DNA from: JANQIO01 sp043513815
Lineage (GTDB): Bacteria; Pseudomonadota; Gammaproteobacteria; Pseudomonadales; Halieaceae
NCBI GenBank assembly: GCA_043513815.1
Contig: CP121313.1
Span: 4,154,001-4,218,000, forward strand
Direction of reading: 5' to 3'
DNA length: 64,000 nt
Within the stretch, counting starts at the first letter, position 1; each line of letters starts with the position of its first letter. This document shows positions 60,948-64,000 of the stretch, one piece after another. The notes below the pieces were generated by a model, which did not search any database, had not been told where the DNA came from, and saw only the letters and a program-made list of their open reading frames with translations. The position numbers and the translations under genes are program-made.

Positions 60948-63086
60948 TCAGTCGAGGAGTGTCTCGGCGAGGATGCGCGGCGTGATAAAGATCAGCGTCT
61001 CGGTCTTGGTGCTCTGGTAGTTGGTGCTCTTGAACAGGTTCCCCATGTAGGGGATATCGCCAAAGAACGGCACCTTGGTCACCGACTCGATGTCTTCCGT
61101 ACGGAATACGCCACCCAGTACCACCGTCTCACCGTTACCTACCAGCACCTGAGTGGTGAGCTGGGTAGTATCAATGGAGGGAATCGCTCCGCCGGTGCCG
61201 CTCGGCACCAGTTCACCTACCGAATCCTGGTTGATCACCAGGTCGAGCAGGATGCGATCATCCGGGGTGATGTTAGGCGTAACGTCCAGCGCCAGAACCG
61301 CTTCCTTGAAGGACACCGTGGTTTCACCGTTGGCAGAAGACTCCTGGAACGGCACCTCGGTACCAGACTTGATCGACGCCTGCTGCTTGTCACCGGTAAT
61401 GACTTTTGGCTGGGAGACCACTTCCCCGTTGCCAGAGGACTCCAGCGCTGACAGCTCGGCGGCCAGGAACAGATCGTTGCTGGTGTAGCCCACCGCGAAG
61501 GAGCCGCTGGCTCCGGCGATGCCGAGGTCGACAAGCAATGCGCCCGGGAAGTTGACCGAGGGGGTATTGCCCTGGGTCACGTCGTTGTTAATGTCGACAA
61601 CGTTGTTGAGGTCACCGGCCACGGAGGTGACATCGTCGTTACCGATGTCCAGATATGCGCCACCCCACTGGATACCCAGAGAGCGGCTGGCGTCGGACTG
61701 TGCGATCACGATGCGCGCTTCGATCATGACCTGACGAATGGGGATATCCACTCGGTCGATGAGGTTGCGAATCTCGCCCAGTTTGGAAGCGGTATCGGTA
61801 ATGATGAGTGAATTGGTGCGCTCATCGACAATAACCGAGCCCCGTCCGGAGACCATGGAGCCGCCCTCTTCACTACCGGCCGCCAGCAGGTTGACCACGT
61901 TGGCTGCCTTGGCGTAGCGAATACGAATGAATTCGGTCTGCAGCGGCGCCAGCTCGGCAATCTGCTTGTTGGCTTCAATCTCCTGGCGCTCGCGTTCGGC
62001 GATTTCCGCCGCGGGCGCCACCATCAGAACGTTACCCACCTGGCGCTTGTCGAGACCCTTGGTCTTGAGCACAAGTTCCAGTGCCTGGTCCCATGGCACA
62101 TTTTGCAGGCGCAGGGTGATACGGCCCTGCACGGTGTCGCTGGCCACCAGGTTCAACTCGGTGAAGTCGGCGATCAACTGCAGCACCGCCCGCACTTCGA
62201 TGTCCTGGAAATTGAGCGACAGGCGGTCGCCTACATAGTTGAATTCGTTGCGGCGCTCTTCCGCCTCGCGCTCCGTAAGCGGCTTGAAGGCGATAACGTA
62301 CTGCTCGTCAGTTTGGTACGCGAGGTAGTCGTAGTCGCCCGACGCCTGCATTGCCAGGGTGACACCCAGCTCGCTGGAGGTCACTTCCACGGAAGATACC
62401 GGGGTCGCAAAGTCGGTGACATCATAACGCCGCAGGATATCGTCCACTGCGGTGGTATCCAGGAACTCAACCTTTACCTGGTCGGCTTCGCTGTACACAT
62501 TCACATCGACTTTGGGGTTACTGAGGGTCAGTATCAGGCGGCCCTCACCCTCCGCGCTGCGCTGAAACTCGAGGTCCTCGATGCGGGCGTCGGCATCATC
62601 TGCCGTGACCACGCCGGTCTGCACCTGGAAGGGGTCGGAGATGGGCTTGAGGTACTCATCCGCGCCTTCATTACCCACTTCTATCACCAGGGCGTTACCG
62701 TCCACCCGGGTGTAATAGGGCACCAGCTTCACCAGGTTGACGATCATGCGCGTGCGGTCGCCGGATTCCAGAACCACCACACCTGTTGCGTTGCCATAGG
62801 GAAGCGCGAACTTCTTGCGATCAAGGTTGCTGCGGGTCGCCGGCAGATCCATGGAGATCCGCGCTGGCTTCTCGATGGTGTAGGACTGCGGCTCCGGCGG
62901 CGGGCCGTCAAACTCCAGGCGGATTTCGAACTTGCTCCCCGGCTTTGAATTAAAGCTGATGTCCTGAACCGTGACCGCCGCTGCGGCGCTGCCACTGGCC
63001 GCAGACAGGGCCAGCGTCAACAGTACGCCCCACAGGCCCCTGCCAACGGCAGGGCCACTGGATTTGTTTTTCATTATTCTGTCCAT
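60948..63086 (-). CDS. pilQ: Type IV pilus secretin PilQ
   Basis: 712 residues. A signal peptide region (RGLWGVLLTLALSAASGSAAA) precedes an AMIN domain (about 35-250), an STN/N-domain with LSLNFQDIEVRAVLQLIAD, and the secretin barrel with VPFQESSANGETTVSFKEAV and VVLGGVFRTEDIESVTKVP. It forms the outer-membrane gate for pili and DNA uptake. The ATG at 63086 has AGGG upstream; a GTG at 63095 is the alternative. Confidence 0.95.
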   Translation of the reverse strand: MDRIMKNKSSGPAVGRGLWGVLLTLALSAASGSAAAAVTVQDISFNSKPGSKFEIRLEFDGPPPEPQSYTIEKPARISMDLPATRSNLDRKKFALPYGNATGVVVLESGDRTRMIVNLVKLVPYYTRVDGNALVIEVGNEGADEYLKPISDPFQVQTGVVTADDADARIEDLEFQRSAEGEGRLILTLSNPKVDVNVYSEADQVKVEFLDTTAVDDILRRYDVTDFATPVSSVEVTSSELGVTLAMQASGDYDYLAYQTDEQYVIAFKPLTEREAEERRNEFNYVGDRLSLNFQDIEVRAVLQLIADFTELNLVASDTVQGRITLRLQNVPWDQALELVLKTKGLDKRQVGNVLMVAPAAEIAERERQEIEANKQIAELAPLQTEFIRIRYAKAANVVNLLAAGSEEGGSMVSGRGSVIVDERTNSLIITDTASKLGEIRNLIDRVDIPIRQVMIEARIVIAQSDASRSLGIQWGGAYLDIGNDDVTSVAGDLNNVVDINNDVTQGNTPSVNFPGALLVDLGIAGASGSFAVGYTSNDLFLAAELSALESSGNGEVVSQPKVITGDKQQASIKSGTEVPFQESSANGETTVSFKEAVLALDVTPNITPDDRILLDLVINQDSVGELVPSGTGGAIPSIDTTQLTTQVLVGNGETVVLGGVFRTEDIESVTKVPFFGDIPYMGNLFKSTNYQSTKTETLIFITPRILAETLLD

Positions 63087-63101
63087 GACAGTCACCCTGT
63101 G

Positions 63102-63632
63102 CTAATTGAGGCCAGCCAGCTTGATTGTGCGCGGACGCTCAACCCAGCCTTCACTGCCGTCAGATACGATTTCGATGACTGCCACGTAGGTATCAGTCAT
63201 CTCAACAATTTTGCCGTGGTTACGGCCGAGGAAATTTCCCACACGAACCCGGTGTACTCCCCCTTCCGGATCCCTGATCAGACACCAGTCAACGCCCGCA
63301 CGGGACAAAGTGCCCACCATGCCCAGCGAGTCGAAGGTGAACTGCTCGAGAAATTCCTTGGGTCGCGTTTCGTCCGGCTCAACGGTAGAGACGGACTGGA
63401 GCTGGGAGATCTCTCGAATCTCGATAGGACGATCAAAGGGGCTCCGCAGGCTGGTGGCGCTATATGCAAACGCCTTGTAAGCCTTGAATGCCGGGATCGG
63501 CGGGATAACGCCGCCCGGACGGGACCGCTTCTCGTCCATGAACTGGTCGAGATCTGTAAACTCGTCGCTGGCACACCCGGCAAGGCCGACGACCAGCGCC
63601 AGCGCGACAAATCTGCTTGTGCTACTCATCAC
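63102..63632 (-). CDS. pilP: Type IV pilus assembly lipoprotein PilP
   Basis: 176 residues with a lipobox (VVGLAGCAS, cysteine at 20). The PilP domain contains TLSRAGVDWCLIRDPEGGVH and RVRVGNFLGRNHGKIVEM. It links the PilNO inner-membrane platform to PilQ. Two bases separate it from pilO upstream. Confidence 0.94.
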   Translation of the reverse strand: MMSSTSRFVALALVVGLAGCASDEFTDLDQFMDEKRSRPGGVIPPIPAFKAYKAFAYSATSLRSPFDRPIEIREISQLQSVSTVEPDETRPKEFLEQFTFDSLGMVGTLSRAGVDWCLIRDPEGGVHRVRVGNFLGRNHGKIVEMTDTYVAVIEIVSDGSEGWVERPRTIKLAGLN

Positions 63633-63634
63633 CC

Positions 63635-64000
63635 TCAGACCTCCTCGTCTCGGTACCGGTAGGTCTTGGCGGTAATGTTCAAAGACAAAATCGCGCTATC
63701 TGGATCCTGCTGGCGAATAACAAAATCATGCAGCGTCACAATCCGCGGCAGGCTGGCCATGCCGCTGACGAACGCGCCGAGATCGTGGTAGGAGCCCCGG
63801 GCGACGATCTTGATCGGCAGCTCCATGTAGAACTCGCGGGCGATCTCAGGCTGCAGTTCGATGCTGCTGAAATCGAGGCCATTCATCATTCCCTTGTTGG
63901 TGATGTCCTCAAGCAACCCGGGGACCTCGGTGTCGCTGGGCAACTGGCTAACCAGGGCGCCGAAGGACTCCTCCATCTCCTGCATCTGCTTGCGGTAGGC
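63635..64000 (-). CDS. pilO: Type IV pilus assembly protein PilO, C-terminal part
   Basis: The frame is open to the window edge; about 121 residues are visible. EESFGALVSQLPSDTEVPGL, ITNKGMMNGLDFSSIEL and YHDLGAFVSGMASLPRIVTL are typical of the periplasmic ferredoxin-like domain of PilO. The N-terminal membrane helix and coiled coil lie outside the window. Confidence 0.92.
   Translation of the reverse strand, partial: AYRKQMQEMEESFGALVSQLPSDTEVPGLLEDITNKGMMNGLDFSSIELQPEIAREFYMELPIKIVARGSYHDLGAFVSGMASLPRIVTLHDFVIRQQDPDSAILSLNITAKTYRYRDEEV

Overview
The window reads as a chromosome segment of a GC-rich, aerobic, probably marine gammaproteobacterium. The basis is the collinear nuo operon, the pilOPQ-aroKB-gltBD-hemE block in the order known from Pseudomonas and relatives, a DUF3094 protein, and many short ATGA-type gene overlaps. 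A Cellvibrionales/Halieaceae-like source is my best guess from general protein style, not a demonstrated assignment. No prophage, insertion sequence, CRISPR array or plasmid function was found.

Layout. 1-12152 (+): respiratory complex I, from the end of nuoD/nuoCD through nuoE-F-G-H-I-J-K-L-M-N. 12182-14993 (+): a CBS-pair protein, a membrane-anchored quinone-oxidoreductase-like protein and a secreted esterase-like protein. 14976-19318 (-): a sulfide-oxidation operon (persulfide dioxygenase, a DUF442/rhodanese-like domain fused to type II sulfide:quinone oxidoreductase, and a SulP anion transporter) behind an AT-rich promoter region. 19456-21646: a small membrane protein, a UbiA/MenA-like prenyltransferase and an initiating sugar transferase. 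21698-23512 (-): SppA. 23621-29761 (+): a MoxR/DUF58/DUF4381/BatA/BatB/BatD operon. 29893-30996 (-): an isolated gcvT.

31348-36384 holds regulators and unknowns: a shikimate-kinase-like protein lacking a substrate arginine, a class III adenylate cyclase, a small acidic protein, an HdfR-like LysR regulator and unrecognised membrane proteins. Several striking palindromes lie between these genes, including a perfect TGTGA-N6-TCACA CRP-type site. 36384-41775 has a YtcJ-type amidohydrolase lipoprotein and a PuuA/PuuB-like pair with a TetR regulator and a large inverted repeat between puuA and puuB. 41832-42671 is a small arsenic-type module: an ArsR gene with an apparent +1 frameshift and an ArsI-like C-As lyase. 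42770-43000 carries tRNA-Pro(CGG) with a 22-bp tandem array upstream of its promoter.

43010-52169: DUF3094 protein, a large acyl-CoA dehydrogenase, ComF, ModABC coupled to SrkA, an acyltransferase, a TrmB-like methyltransferase and CysE, followed by an inverted pair of REP-like elements. 52170-64000 (-): hemE, gltD, gltB, aroB, aroK, pilQ, pilP and part of pilO.

No large undescribed system is evident. The best leads are the frameshifted arsR beside arsI with duplicated operators, the CRP-type sites near an adenylate cyclase gene, the SQR fusion operon with its AT-rich control region, the tandem array at the tRNA promoter, the nested palindromes upstream of the cyclase, and the divergent shikimate-kinase-like paralogue.
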